64,000 nucleotides of DNA from Palauibacter sp964480515 (GTDB lineage Bacteria > Gemmatimonadota > Gemmatimonadetes > Palauibacterales > Palauibacteraceae): the NCBI GenBank assembly GCA_964480515.1, contig CAYZOT010000005.1, forward strand, positions 62,001 through 126,000, in the 5' to 3' direction. How positions within the stretch are numbered: the first letter of the stretch is position 1; each line of letters starts with the position of its first letter. Made by a program: the position numbers and the translations under genes. Under the pieces are notes generated by a model. That model saw only the letters and a program-made list of their open reading frames with translations, did no database searches and was not told where the DNA came from. This document shows positions 1 through 9,088 of the stretch, piece after piece.

Positions 1-3000
1 CTAGCGGATGAGTTCACTCAGGCGGATGTGGCGAAGCCGCGTTTTGTGTTGGGGAGTTTGGGGCCCACAAACCAGACTGCCTCTCTCTCCCCCGACGTCG
101 AAAATCCTGCCTTTCGTGCGGTCACCTTCGATGAATTGGTTGCAGCGTACCGTGAACAGGCCATTGGATTGCTCACGGGTGGAGCTGACGTGCTGCTCAT
201 TGAGACCGTTTTTGACACCCTAAACTGTAAAGCAGCGATCTTTGCGATCCTCCAACTTGCCGAGGAACTTGAAGAAGAGATCCCAATCGCGATATCGGGG
301 ACAATCACCGATCTTTCTGGGCGCACACTATCAGGTCAAACGGTTGAGGCATTCTGGATCTCGGTCCGGCATGCTGATCCGATTTTTGTGGGCCTGAACT
401 GCGCACTCGGGGCCGTCGAACTTTCGCCCTACATCGCGGATCTTGCGAGAGTTGCGGAGACGAGCGTCAGCTGTCACCCCAACGCAGGCCTCCCGAATGA
501 GTTTGGAGGCTATGACGATACACCTGAGCATATGGCTGACGTCCTTGGAGGCTTTGCGGACCGCGGCCTTTTGAACGTTGTCGGGGGGTGTTGTGGTACT
601 GGCCCGGACCACATTAGAGCCATAGCTGATCGTGTAGCTGGTGTTTTGCCCCGTGTCCCTATCGAGGCAGAGCCTTTCCCACGATTCGCAGGACTTGAGC
701 CTTTTGTGATCCGCCCAGAGACGTTGTTTGTGAATGTTGGTGAGCGGACGAATGTGACGGGGTCCGCACGTTTCGCACGGCTTATAGGTGAGGAACGTCG
801 AGAGGAGGCGCTAGATGTGGCGCGGGATCAGGTGGATAGCGGCGCACAGATGCTCGATGTGAACATGGATGAAGGCCTGCTCGACTCCGCCGCAGAGATG
901 ACTGAGTTCCTAAACCTTATCGGGGTTGAACCTGACATCGCTCGTGTTCCGGTTGTCGTTGATTCATCAAAATGGTCTGTAATCGAAGCTGGTCTTAAGT
1001 GTATCCAAGGTAGACCGATCGTGAACTCCATCTCCCTGAAGGAAGGGGAATATGAGTTTTTACAACAGGCGCGCCTGCTCCGACGTTACGGTGCGAGTGT
1101 GATCGTGATGGCCTTTGATGAAGAAGGACAGGCTGCCACAATCGAACGGAAAGTTGATATTTGTGCGCGTGCTTATCGGCTACTTACGCAGGAAGTCGGG
1201 TTCCGATCATCGGACATCGTGTTTGACCCGAACGTATTTGCAGTCGGAACCGGAATCCCTGAGCACAACGAGTACGGAACTGCGTTCGTGGAAGCGGTAC
1301 GTCGAATTAAGGAAGAGTTGCCCGGTGCGCTAACAAGCGGGGGCATCAGTAATGTTTCTTTCTCGTATCGTGGAAACGACGCTGTACGCGAAGCTATGCA
1401 TTCAGCCTTCTTGTACCATGCGATCAGAGCTGGTCTCGACATGGGGATCGTTAATGCTGGTCGCTTGCCCGTTTACGATGATATCGATCCGGACCTCTTG
1501 GTCGCCGCCGAAGACGTGCTCTTTAATCGAACAAAGGATGCGACTGAGCGTTTGACCGACTTGGCGGGGACCATCCGCGAGCGAGGTATGGAAGTTGTTG
1601 TTGATCACAGGTGGCGGGAACTCTCGGTCGAAGAACGGCTAAAGCATTCACTGGTCGAGGGGTTAGTCGAGTTCATCGAAGAGGATACTGAGGAAGCACG
1701 GCAGAAATTTGATTTTTCGCTCGAGGTTATCGAGGGGCCACTTATGGCTGGAATGAATCGCGTAGGCGATCTCTTCGGTAGCGGACGCATGTTCCTTCCC
1801 CAAGTCGTAAAGTCTGCGCGAGTAATGAAAAAGGCAGTGTCGTACCTCGTACCGTACCTGGAAGCTGAGAAAGCGATCGGTACGACGGGGGCGGCTGCAT
1901 CGAAAGGAAAGGGTACCATTCTCCTTGCGACGGTAAAGGGAGATGTTCACGACATTGGCAAGAATATTGTAGGCGTTGTACTACAGTGTAATGGTTACGA
2001 GATTATTGACTTAGGTGTGATGGTGCCACCAGATAAAATTCTTGCAGAAGCCAAGGCGCACAGCGTCGATATAATCGGGCTGAGTGGTCTCATTACCCCG
2101 TCGCTTGACCACATGGTGACAGTCGCGTCTGAGATGGATCGTGAGGGCTTCGAACTTCCACTACTAATCGGAGGCGCTACCACTTCCAGGAAGCATACCG
2201 CCGTGCGAATTGAGCAGAAGTACTCTGGGGCGACGGTTCATGTTCTCGATGCATCTCGAGCTGTGGGTGTGGTAGGAGATCTGCTCAGTGAAGAAAGATC
2301 TTCGGATTTTATCGCGAACGTCCGAGGTGAGTACGAAAAGATTCGTTCCGATTTTTCTGAACGTGTTCGTAGTCTGGTTCCATTTAAAAGTGCTTGCAAG
2401 AACCGGTTAGAGATCGACTGCTCGGCGTTTCCTCCTCAAGCCCCGCGAAAACCGGGTGTCCACGTTTTCGATCCGTATCCGTTAGACATACTTGTCGATT
2501 ACATTGATTGGACACCGTTTTTTCGGGCATGGGAGATCAAGGGTCGCTACCCTGAGGTGCTCGAGGATAAGACGTTGGGTAAGGCTGCGCGCACGCTTTT
2601 CGAAGACGCAACAAGCCTTCTTGATCGTATTGTCAGCGATGATGTCCTTACGGCGCGCGCCGTCGCGGGGCTATTTCCTGCGGCCTCCCGGGGGGATGAC
2701 ATCGTGTTCTTCAACGATCTAGAAAGATCTGCGTCACTTGCGGTTGTCTCACATCTCCGTCAACAAATGAAGCGAAAGGGCTCCCGTCCCAATCTTTCGC
2801 TTACCGATTTCATTGTAGATGAAGGCTTGGGGATTCCAGATTGGGGTGGTGCTTTTGCCGTCACGGCGGGTATTGGTCTCGATGAGTTTTGCGCGTCGTT
2901 TGAAGCAGAGCAGGATGATTACCAGAGTTTGCTCGCTAAGTCGCTTGCTGATCGGCTGGCTGAAGCACTTGCTGAGCATCTGCACGAGGTCGTTAGGAAG

Positions 3001-3360
3001 GACCTCTGGGGGTACGCACATGAAGAGGAATGCTCAAACGAAGAGCGCCTACGCGAAGCCTACGTCGGGATTCGGCCTGCGCCTGGTTATCCTGCGTGTC
3101 CTGATCATTCTCAGAAAGAGATTCTTTTTGAACTTCTCGATGTGCGTTCGAATACGGCGATTGAACTTACCGAATCTTTCGCGATGATGCCGGCAGCTTC
3201 TGTTAGTGGTTGGTATTTTGCGCACCCGGAGGCGCACTATTTCGGAGTAGGCAAAATCGGTCGAGACCAGGTCGAAGATTACACCCGCAGGCGTGGGATC
3301 GAATCGTCGGAGGCCGAGCGTTTACTATCACCCAACCTCAGCTACGATCCGAAAGAGTGA
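1..3360 (+). CDS. metH: Cobalamin-dependent methionine synthase, 5' end outside window
   Basis: Transfers the methyl group of 5-methyltetrahydrofolate through cobalamin to homocysteine, in the cytoplasm. The frame is open to base 1 and begins inside the homocysteine domain, so about the first hundred residues lie outside the window; the GTG at 28 is internal. Domains in order: end of the homocysteine barrel with zinc cysteines in NCALG (codon at 400) and GGCCGT (589, 592); pterin domain from FVNVGERTNVTGS (about 727); cap and cobalamin domain with DVHDIGKNIVG (axial His codon at 1948) and SGLITPS; and a C-terminal reactivation domain with RPAPGYPACPDH and the SGWYFAHPEA region. All four modules are present and intact. 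The next gene begins at the following base, so the two are probably cotranscribed. Confidence 0.97.
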   Translation, partial: LADEFTQADVAKPRFVLGSLGPTNQTASLSPDVENPAFRAVTFDELVAAYREQAIGLLTGGADVLLIETVFDTLNCKAAIFAILQLAEELEEEIPIAISGTITDLSGRTLSGQTVEAFWISVRHADPIFVGLNCALGAVELSPYIADLARVAETSVSCHPNAGLPNEFGGYDDTPEHMADVLGGFADRGLLNVVGGCCGTGPDHIRAIADRVAGVLPRVPIEAEPFPRFAGLEPFVIRPETLFVNVGERTNVTGSARFARLIGEERREEALDVARDQVDSGAQMLDVNMDEGLLDSAAEMTEFLNLIGVEPDIARVPVVVDSSKWSVIEAGLKCIQGRPIVNSISLKEGEYEFLQQARLLRRYGASVIVMAFDEEGQAATIERKVDICARAYRLLTQEVGFRSSDIVFDPNVFAVGTGIPEHNEYGTAFVEAVRRIKEELPGALTSGGISNVSFSYRGNDAVREAMHSAFLYHAIRAGLDMGIVNAGRLPVYDDIDPDLLVAAEDVLFNRTKDATERLTDLAGTIRERGMEVVVDHRWRELSVEERLKHSLVEGLVEFIEEDTEEARQKFDFSLEVIEGPLMAGMNRVGDLFGSGRMFLPQVVKSARVMKKAVSYLVPYLEAEKAIGTTGAAASKGKGTILLATVKGDVHDIGKNIVGVVLQCNGYEIIDLGVMVPPDKILAEAKAHSVDIIGLSGLITPSLDHMVTVASEMDREGFELPLLIGGATTSRKHTAVRIEQKYSGATVHVLDASRAVGVVGDLLSEERSSDFIANVRGEYEKIRSDFSERVRSLVPFKSACKNRLEIDCSAFPPQAPRKPGVHVFDPYPLDILVDYIDWTPFFRAWEIKGRYPEVLEDKTLGKAARTLFEDATSLLDRIVSDDVLTARAVAGLFPAASRGDDIVFFNDLERSASLAVVSHLRQQMKRKGSRPNLSLTDFIVDEGLGIPDWGGAFAVTAGIGLDEFCASFEAEQDDYQSLLAKSLADRLAEALAEHLHEVVRKDLWGYAHEEECSNEERLREAYVGIRPAPGYPACPDHSQKEILFELLDVRSNTAIELTESFAMMPAASVSGWYFAHPEAHYFGVGKIGRDQVEDYTRRRGIESSEAERLLSPNLSYDPKE

Positions 3361-5217
3361 TTGCCCGTGAGTGAGGGAAGAAGCCGGCTGCGGGAGTTGG
3401 TTGAGGACGGTGGTGTGCATGTTCTAGATGGCGCGATGGGGACTGTGCTTTATCAACACGGTGTCTTCGTCAATAAGTGCTTTGATGAGCTTAGTCTTAG
3501 TAACCCCGAAGTGGTGCTTTCCGTGCATGCGGAATACGTACGGGCCGGAGCCGAACTGATCGAGACCAACACGTTTGGTGCCAATCCCGTCAAACTCAGT
3601 GCCTTTGCACTGGAGGATCGCACCGAAGAAATCAATGAGGTTGCAGCGAAGTTAGCCATCCAAAGCTCCCGAGGCCGAGCAAGTGTACTCGGGGCAATAG
3701 GTCCACTGGGTATCCGAATCGAGCCATGGGGGCCGACATCGGTCAACGAGGCAACGAAGATGTTTGAGCGACAGGCTACTGGATTAGCAGAGGGTGGTGT
3801 AGATGGCTTCATGCTCGAAACTTTTGCTGACCTCGATGAACTACTGCAAGCAGTCCGTGCAGTTCGGAACGTAGCGGGCAGTGCCCCTGTATTTGCCCAA
3901 ATGTCTTTCGGTGAAGAAGGGGCTACGGCTTACGGTACAACCATTGAAGTTGCCACTCACAGCCTTGACCAAGCAGGTGTCGATGTGATCGGCCTGAACT
4001 GCTCTGTCGGTCCTTCCGCGATGCTCATCGGAGTAGAACGCATGGTGGCGACCACCGATCGACCAGTGTCCGCGCTCCCGAATGCGGGTGTTCCTCGTGA
4101 TGTTCGAGATCGAAAGATCTATCTTGCGAACCCGGAGTATATGGGCCGCTATGCAAGGCGCATGGCGGAGTCCGGTGCTCGGTTTGTTGGTGGCTGCTGT
4201 GGGACGACACCAGAGCACACACGATTCATGGTTGACCTGCTTGGAAAGAAAAGGTTCCGTCCAGTTAGTGTGACGCGTCATGTAGTACATGATGTTGAAC
4301 ACGAGAGCGTTGTCGAACCATTGCCGCTTGCGGACCGATCAGGACTTGGATGCCGTTTAGCATCTGGCGAATTTGTCCGAAGTGTTGAACTCACGCCGCC
4401 CAGTGGTTGGGAGCCTGATTCTCTGCTTACGAGTGCAAGGCGCTTACAGGACGCTGGTATTGAAACGGTTCACATTGTAGACGGTCCCGTTCACCGGAGT
4501 CGGATAGCCTCGCTACCCGCTGCCATTGTCATTGAGCGCGAACTCGGATTCGAAACGGTCGCCCACTATAGCTGCCGAGACCGGAATATGCTTGGTATGG
4601 TAAGCGATGTTTTAGGGGCTGCTGCAGCAGGTCTTAGAAATTTGTTTCTAGTCACAGGAGATCCTCCACGAGGAGGTCCCTACGATACTGGCGGCATTTA
4701 CGATATCGACAGCATTGGTCTAACCAATGTTGTGCGTCAGTTGAATGTTGGTCGCGATCCCGGAGGTGGTTCGATCGGTGCACCAACCTCTTTTGTGGTT
4801 GGTGTGGCGGTCAACCCTAGTGCGATGGATATAGAAGAAGAGATTCGTCGCTTCGCTTGGAAAGTTGAAGCCGGGGCAGATTACGCTGTGACCCAGCCGA
4901 TTTTTGACCCGGTTCAATTTCTTAAATTTACGAAACTGGTCGAAGGGTTTGGTATTCCACTCATTGCCGGTTTATGGCCTCCTGCGTCATTAGAAAACGC
5001 CGAATTTTTGGCTAACGAGGTCCCCGGTGTCGAGGTTCCTCCATCTGTACTGGACAGGATGCGCCGAGCCTCCGAACGCGATGAAACGTCAGTGTTCGAA
5101 GAGGGAGCCTCTATAGCTCGAGAGGTTTTGGAAGAGGTGCGGCCAGCAGTCGCTGGAGTTCTTATCTCCGCACCGGGCGGTGATGTAGAACGGGCGATTG
5201 CCGTGCTGCAGGCGTAG
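3361..5217 (+). CDS. Bifunctional homocysteine S-methyltransferase / methylenetetrahydrofolate reductase
   Basis: The N-terminal half (about residues 1-300) is a homocysteine S-methyltransferase barrel with DGAMGT and the zinc-binding cysteines in NCSVG and GGCCGTTPEH. The C-terminal half (about 330-618) is a methylenetetrahydrofolate reductase barrel (VELTPPSGWEPD, VTGDPPRGGPYDTGG, YAVTQPIFD). At 618 aa it matches the length of the Bacillus YitJ-type fusion. It would make methyl-THF and methylate homocysteine in one protein; which methyl donor the methyltransferase half uses cannot be read from sequence. The start is TTG at 3361, directly after the metH stop; GTG at 3367 is an equally possible start. 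It duplicates the homocysteine chemistry of the neighbouring MetH. Confidence 0.92.
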   Translation: MPVSEGRSRLRELVEDGGVHVLDGAMGTVLYQHGVFVNKCFDELSLSNPEVVLSVHAEYVRAGAELIETNTFGANPVKLSAFALEDRTEEINEVAAKLAIQSSRGRASVLGAIGPLGIRIEPWGPTSVNEATKMFERQATGLAEGGVDGFMLETFADLDELLQAVRAVRNVAGSAPVFAQMSFGEEGATAYGTTIEVATHSLDQAGVDVIGLNCSVGPSAMLIGVERMVATTDRPVSALPNAGVPRDVRDRKIYLANPEYMGRYARRMAESGARFVGGCCGTTPEHTRFMVDLLGKKRFRPVSVTRHVVHDVEHESVVEPLPLADRSGLGCRLASGEFVRSVELTPPSGWEPDSLLTSARRLQDAGIETVHIVDGPVHRSRIASLPAAIVIERELGFETVAHYSCRDRNMLGMVSDVLGAAAAGLRNLFLVTGDPPRGGPYDTGGIYDIDSIGLTNVVRQLNVGRDPGGGSIGAPTSFVVGVAVNPSAMDIEEEIRRFAWKVEAGADYAVTQPIFDPVQFLKFTKLVEGFGIPLIAGLWPPASLENAEFLANEVPGVEVPPSVLDRMRRASERDETSVFEEGASIAREVLEEVRPAVAGVLISAPGGDVERAIAVLQA

Positions 5218-5340
5218 TCCATAGTAGGAGCGGTTCCTATGGTTCCACTCCTGTGAACTGGACCCTGGTGTTGAACTGCCTAAGCCGACGAGCAGCTCGA
5301 TATTGGGCTCATATCGCTGCCCTCGTCCCCTCTCTTAAGC

Positions 5341-6243
5341 TTACAATGGTCCAGTCGACTGTGTTTGTATTTCGGCAAGGATTTGTTCGAACAAGGCTCC
5401 TGCGCGATGTGCTCCAAGATTGCATAGATAAATGTGTTTAATCCCGAGCTTGCGTAGCGCGATGATGGCATTGGCGCAGTGTTTCACAGGGCTTATGCCT
5501 GATTCAAACTCCGCTGCTATTTCGTCAACAGGAACTGGTAAGAAGCTAGACAGGCGTTTGAGCGAATCGCGTCGGCCATTCCGATAGAAAAAGACTCCGA
5601 AGGCTCCCGGGATATTGAGGCCCGCGTCGTCGGTCGCGCGCAGCCACCTCTCTACCATGGGAAGTTCGTGCTGTGAGACAACTTGAGTCAGGTAATAGTC
5701 TGCTTCGAAGTTGGGGTCCATGACAAACTGGATTTGTTCATCGGTCGGGTGGTGTGGGTTTACCCAACCACCCAAGGCCATCCCAGGTGCCCGTTCACGG
5801 AGTTGTTGCCTGAGTTCATATGAGTGCGGCACACAGCGTGCGGCGCCTATCACATCGCCCCCAACAACAGTTAAGGCGTCGAGCCCTCCTAGCTGTGCAC
5901 GATCTCCATAGTGAAGGCAGTACTCCAGTGAATGCTTGGTGGTTAGAAAAGGGACCAGCCGCCAAGGCTCTACCTCACTGGTGAGATTTATCGTGAGATG
6001 TTGCAGGTTTTCTTCCTCCTCTTGCCCAACTGTATTATCGGTGAGCATGAGAAAGGCGTCACGAGACACGACGCGACGGACAGAATGGGAAAGATCAATC
6101 CAGCTGTCTATTGCCCCGCTTCGTGTGAGATCACTTCGAGGCGGACGAAGTTCAACGCCGATGAGCGGTTTGTTAGACTGCAGGCGCTCAAGAAACCGAG
6201 TCGGTTCTGGCGTACTACTGTTCAAATTGGAATCACTGTGCAT
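5341..6243 (-). CDS. Methylenetetrahydrofolate reductase-like protein
   Basis: About 300 aa. The segment IGVELRPPRSDL near the N-terminus, ALTVVGGDVIGAARC in the middle and YYLTQVVSQHE fit the MTHFR / FAD-linked TIM-barrel superfamily, but the protein is divergent from the MTHFR half of the bifunctional gene it faces. It may be a non-canonical reductase of the short kind known in mycobacteria, or a related enzyme with another substrate. The frame extends to an ATG at 6294, giving 17 more Ser/Tyr-rich residues; neither start has a strong ribosome site, and I prefer 6243. It is convergent with the bifunctional gene and divergent from the DinB-like gene. Confidence 0.7.
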   Translation of the reverse strand: MHSDSNLNSSTPEPTRFLERLQSNKPLIGVELRPPRSDLTRSGAIDSWIDLSHSVRRVVSRDAFLMLTDNTVGQEEEENLQHLTINLTSEVEPWRLVPFLTTKHSLEYCLHYGDRAQLGGLDALTVVGGDVIGAARCVPHSYELRQQLRERAPGMALGGWVNPHHPTDEQIQFVMDPNFEADYYLTQVVSQHELPMVERWLRATDDAGLNIPGAFGVFFYRNGRRDSLKRLSSFLPVPVDEIAAEFESGISPVKHCANAIIALRKLGIKHIYLCNLGAHRAGALFEQILAEIQTQSTGPL

Positions 6244-6398
6244 TGAGTAAACATAGCTCGACGTTGCAAAGAATGCCGACGAGTTACAGAGCATACAACT
6301 CTAGTAAATATTACCTATCAGGTGTAGAACCCTTTGTGTCGGTAGATTCATAGCCAGTAGTGAATGGATTTTCTGTGATTTTATGAGGAGGTCAATAG

Positions 6399-6896
6399 AT
6401 GTCTGTCCCTAGTAATGACCTTCTGACCTTGTTAGCTCGAACACCGGCCACTGTTCGAACAATCTTAGAAGACCTTCCTGAACATCTTCTTCATGCAAGT
6501 GTGGGAGAGGGTGGATCAAGCCCCGTTATTGCGCTTACGCGCTTAATCCAAGGTGAGATGGACAATTGGATTCTGCTAGAAGAGAGTGTTGGACTGTCTG
6601 AAATTATCGAATCTGCAAAGCACACCCGTCTCACACAGGATCATTCGCTTGACGAAATGCTTGCTCAGTTTTCGAATTTGCGAAAAACGACTCTAATCGC
6701 CTTTAGTAGACTGCTCGAAGGTGGAAAAGATTTGGATGGTGACTGTACACAACAAGGCTTGAGGGATGGTACCCTTCAAGAACTGCTTGCGACTTATGCT
6801 GTTAACGATCTAACCCACATCGCTCGCATCGTTCGCACAGTCGCTGCCCAATTTGACGATGGTGCAGTTCATGGAAGCAATACGAACCGATCCTGA
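6399..6896 (+). CDS. DinB/YfiT-like four-helix protein
   Basis: A 165-aa protein of the DinB-like superfamily, recognised by its C-terminal signature TLQELLATYAVNDLTHIA and by an N-terminal LIQGEMDNW segment. Family members are small helical bundles that often bind a metal through three histidines; several act as thiol-dependent transferases. Here the first His (usually in HGE) is Gln and the one before DLTH is Asn, so the metal site looks eroded and activity is doubtful. The start ATG at 6399 has an excellent ribosome site (GAGGAGG, 8 bases upstream). It is transcribed divergently from the MTHFR-like gene and precedes an exported peptidase, without a clear functional link to either. Confidence 0.75.
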   Translation: MSVPSNDLLTLLARTPATVRTILEDLPEHLLHASVGEGGSSPVIALTRLIQGEMDNWILLEESVGLSEIIESAKHTRLTQDHSLDEMLAQFSNLRKTTLIAFSRLLEGGKDLDGDCTQQGLRDGTLQELLATYAVNDLTHIARIVRTVAAQFDDGAVHGSNTNRS

Positions 6897-7006
6897 GCCC
6901 GGATATCTGAGTGGCAGCAACTTACTAGGGAAGCGGAATGGCGCTATTGTGGATGGACTGCACAGATGAGGTGTCCGCACAAAATGAATATCATTCTGGA
7001 GGTATC

Positions 7007-9088
7007 ATGAAGAGATTATGGGTCCGTCGCGCGTATAGTTGTTCTACTCTCCTCTGTGCTCTACTCATTTCGACGAGTGGAGTTGCTCGTGCACAGGGAA
7101 AAGAGGCCACGAACATCTTCGGACCGGCCGATGTGTTCGAACTCGAGTATGTGGCCGATCCGCAGATCTCAAGAGATGGATTGCAGGTTGTCTACGTGCG
7201 GACATTTCTTGACATCATGACCGACAGGGAACGCAGCAATCTGTGGATCGTGAATTACGATGGATCAGAACACCGTCCCCTTCTCACAGGGCAGCAGAAC
7301 TTTTCTTCGCCGCGTTGGTCGCCCGATGGCTCCAGGTTGCTCTATGTCACGAGTGACGAGAACGGAAAACAACAACTATTTCTTCGCTGGATGGATACCG
7401 GACAGACTGCCATGCTTACGCACCTTGAGCGTGGTCCAACTGGTGTTTCATGGTCACCGGATGGGGAGAAAATCGCGTTCAGTATGTTTGTCCCTGACGC
7501 AATCAATCCATTTGCGGAGCTTCCCACCAAACCGGATGGGGCAGATTGGGCGCCGCCTGCCAAAACCTATGAACGACTAATCTACCGGGCGGACGGGGCA
7601 GGTTTCCTCCCGCTGGGTCACTCTCAGATTTTCGTGCTGCCAGTCGAAGGAGGGACACCTCGCCAACTCACAGATGGGCCATATGATCACGGAGGCGGCC
7701 TCGAATGGACGCCTGATTCGCAGTATCTGATCGTTTCGGCTAACCGACGTGAGGACTGGGAATACCATGCAAGTGACTCAGAGATATACGAGATCGAAAT
7801 TGACGAAGGTGAAGTGCGCCAGCTCACGGATCGTCGGGGGCCAGACGGTGGACCAGCATTGTCGCCCGATGGCCGAAAGATCGCTTACCTAGGGTATGAC
7901 GATCGCTTCCTGGGTCACCAGGTCTCGAAGCTCTACATCATGAATCGAGATGGAAGTGATCCTCGTATGATTGCCGATGACCTGGATCGTTCGATAGGGA
8001 ACCTGCAGTGGGCTGGTGATGGTCAAGGAATTTTCGTTCAATACGATACTGAAGGAAATACTCGTCTTGCTCACGTCAATTTGAACGGATCCGTCACCGA
8101 TCTTGCCTCGGACGTGCAGGGCCTTTCGCTTGGGCGACCCTATGGTGGCGGAACCTTCACTGTGTCCGTGAATGGGCGTTTTGCGTTTACGTATGGGACA
8201 CCCGGTCACCCAGCTGACCTTGCAGTGGGTTCACCTGATACCGAACCGACCAGATTGACGTGGGTGAACGAAGACCTCTTTGAACAGAAGCAGATCGGTG
8301 ACGTTGAGGAGGTTTGGTATGAATCCTCCCACGATGGACTCCCAATCCAGGGTTGGATTGCGAAACCGCCAGGATTCGATTCGAACAAGAAGTATCCACT
8401 CATACTCGAAATTCATGGAGGACCGTTCTCGAACTATGGGGACCGGTTTAGTGCAGAAGTTCAACTCTATGCGTCAGCGGGCTACGTCGTCTTGTATACC
8501 AATCCACGTGGAAGCACGAGTTATGGAGAGGACTTCGGAAACGAAATTCACCACGCGTATCCAGGAAACGATTTTTATGATCTGATGTCAGGAGTTGATG
8601 AGGTGATTCGCCGTGGGTATGTGGATGAGGAGCAACTGTTTGTGACCGGTGGTTCGGGGGGCGGAGTGTTGACAGCGTGGATTGTAAGTCACACGGATCG
8701 GTTTGCAGCAGCCGCTTCTCAGAAGCCGGTAATTAACTGGTATAGTTGGGTCCTTACCGCAGATATGGGTGGAACGAGCGGGCTAAATTACTGGTTCCCC
8801 GATAAACCATGGAACGCACTTGAACACTACATGGACCGTTCGCCGATTCACCACGTTGCAAACGTCAAGACACCGACCATGCTGATTACGGGTGAAGTGG
8901 ACTGGCGGACTCCGATGTCTGAGTCTGAGCAGTTCTATCAGGCTCTCAAGATCCAACAAATTCCGTCAGCGCTCGTTCGCATTCCGGAGGCATCTCATGG
9001 AATTGGGGCACGTCCAAGCCATATGATCTCGAAAGTCCAACACATACTGGCTTGGTTTGAACGCTATCGGACTTCTGGGAAGATGTAA
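7007..9088 (+). CDS. Exported S9-family prolyl-oligopeptidase-like serine peptidase
   Basis: A 693-aa protein. The N-terminus (LWVRRAY, a hydrophobic core, then SGVARAQG) is a Sec signal peptide. Residues about 40-400 hold a TolB/PD40-type beta-propeller with repeated WSPDG-like motifs (SPRWSPDGS, VSWSPDGEK, LEWTPDSQ, ALSPDGRK). The C-terminal alpha/beta-hydrolase domain carries the probable triad Ser550 (GGSGGG), Asp632 (GEVDWRTP) and His664 (EASHG). Such enzymes cleave short peptides entering through the propeller. The start is ATG 7007 with GGAGG 6 bases upstream; the longer frame from 6938 would bury the signal peptide. The stop overlaps the start of the next gene (TAATG), indicating translational coupling. 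A paralogue lies at 54472. Confidence 0.9.
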   Translation: MKRLWVRRAYSCSTLLCALLISTSGVARAQGKEATNIFGPADVFELEYVADPQISRDGLQVVYVRTFLDIMTDRERSNLWIVNYDGSEHRPLLTGQQNFSSPRWSPDGSRLLYVTSDENGKQQLFLRWMDTGQTAMLTHLERGPTGVSWSPDGEKIAFSMFVPDAINPFAELPTKPDGADWAPPAKTYERLIYRADGAGFLPLGHSQIFVLPVEGGTPRQLTDGPYDHGGGLEWTPDSQYLIVSANRREDWEYHASDSEIYEIEIDEGEVRQLTDRRGPDGGPALSPDGRKIAYLGYDDRFLGHQVSKLYIMNRDGSDPRMIADDLDRSIGNLQWAGDGQGIFVQYDTEGNTRLAHVNLNGSVTDLASDVQGLSLGRPYGGGTFTVSVNGRFAFTYGTPGHPADLAVGSPDTEPTRLTWVNEDLFEQKQIGDVEEVWYESSHDGLPIQGWIAKPPGFDSNKKYPLILEIHGGPFSNYGDRFSAEVQLYASAGYVVLYTNPRGSTSYGEDFGNEIHHAYPGNDFYDLMSGVDEVIRRGYVDEEQLFVTGGSGGGVLTAWIVSHTDRFAAAASQKPVINWYSWVLTADMGGTSGLNYWFPDKPWNALEHYMDRSPIHHVANVKTPTMLITGEVDWRTPMSESEQFYQALKIQQIPSALVRIPEASHGIGARPSHMISKVQHILAWFERYRTSGKM

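Noticed and set aside
5219..5242. Hairpin-like CCATAG ... CTATGG between the convergent MTHFR-type genes
   Set aside because: The stem is short with a long loop or bulge and no T-run follows on either strand, so I do not call a terminator.
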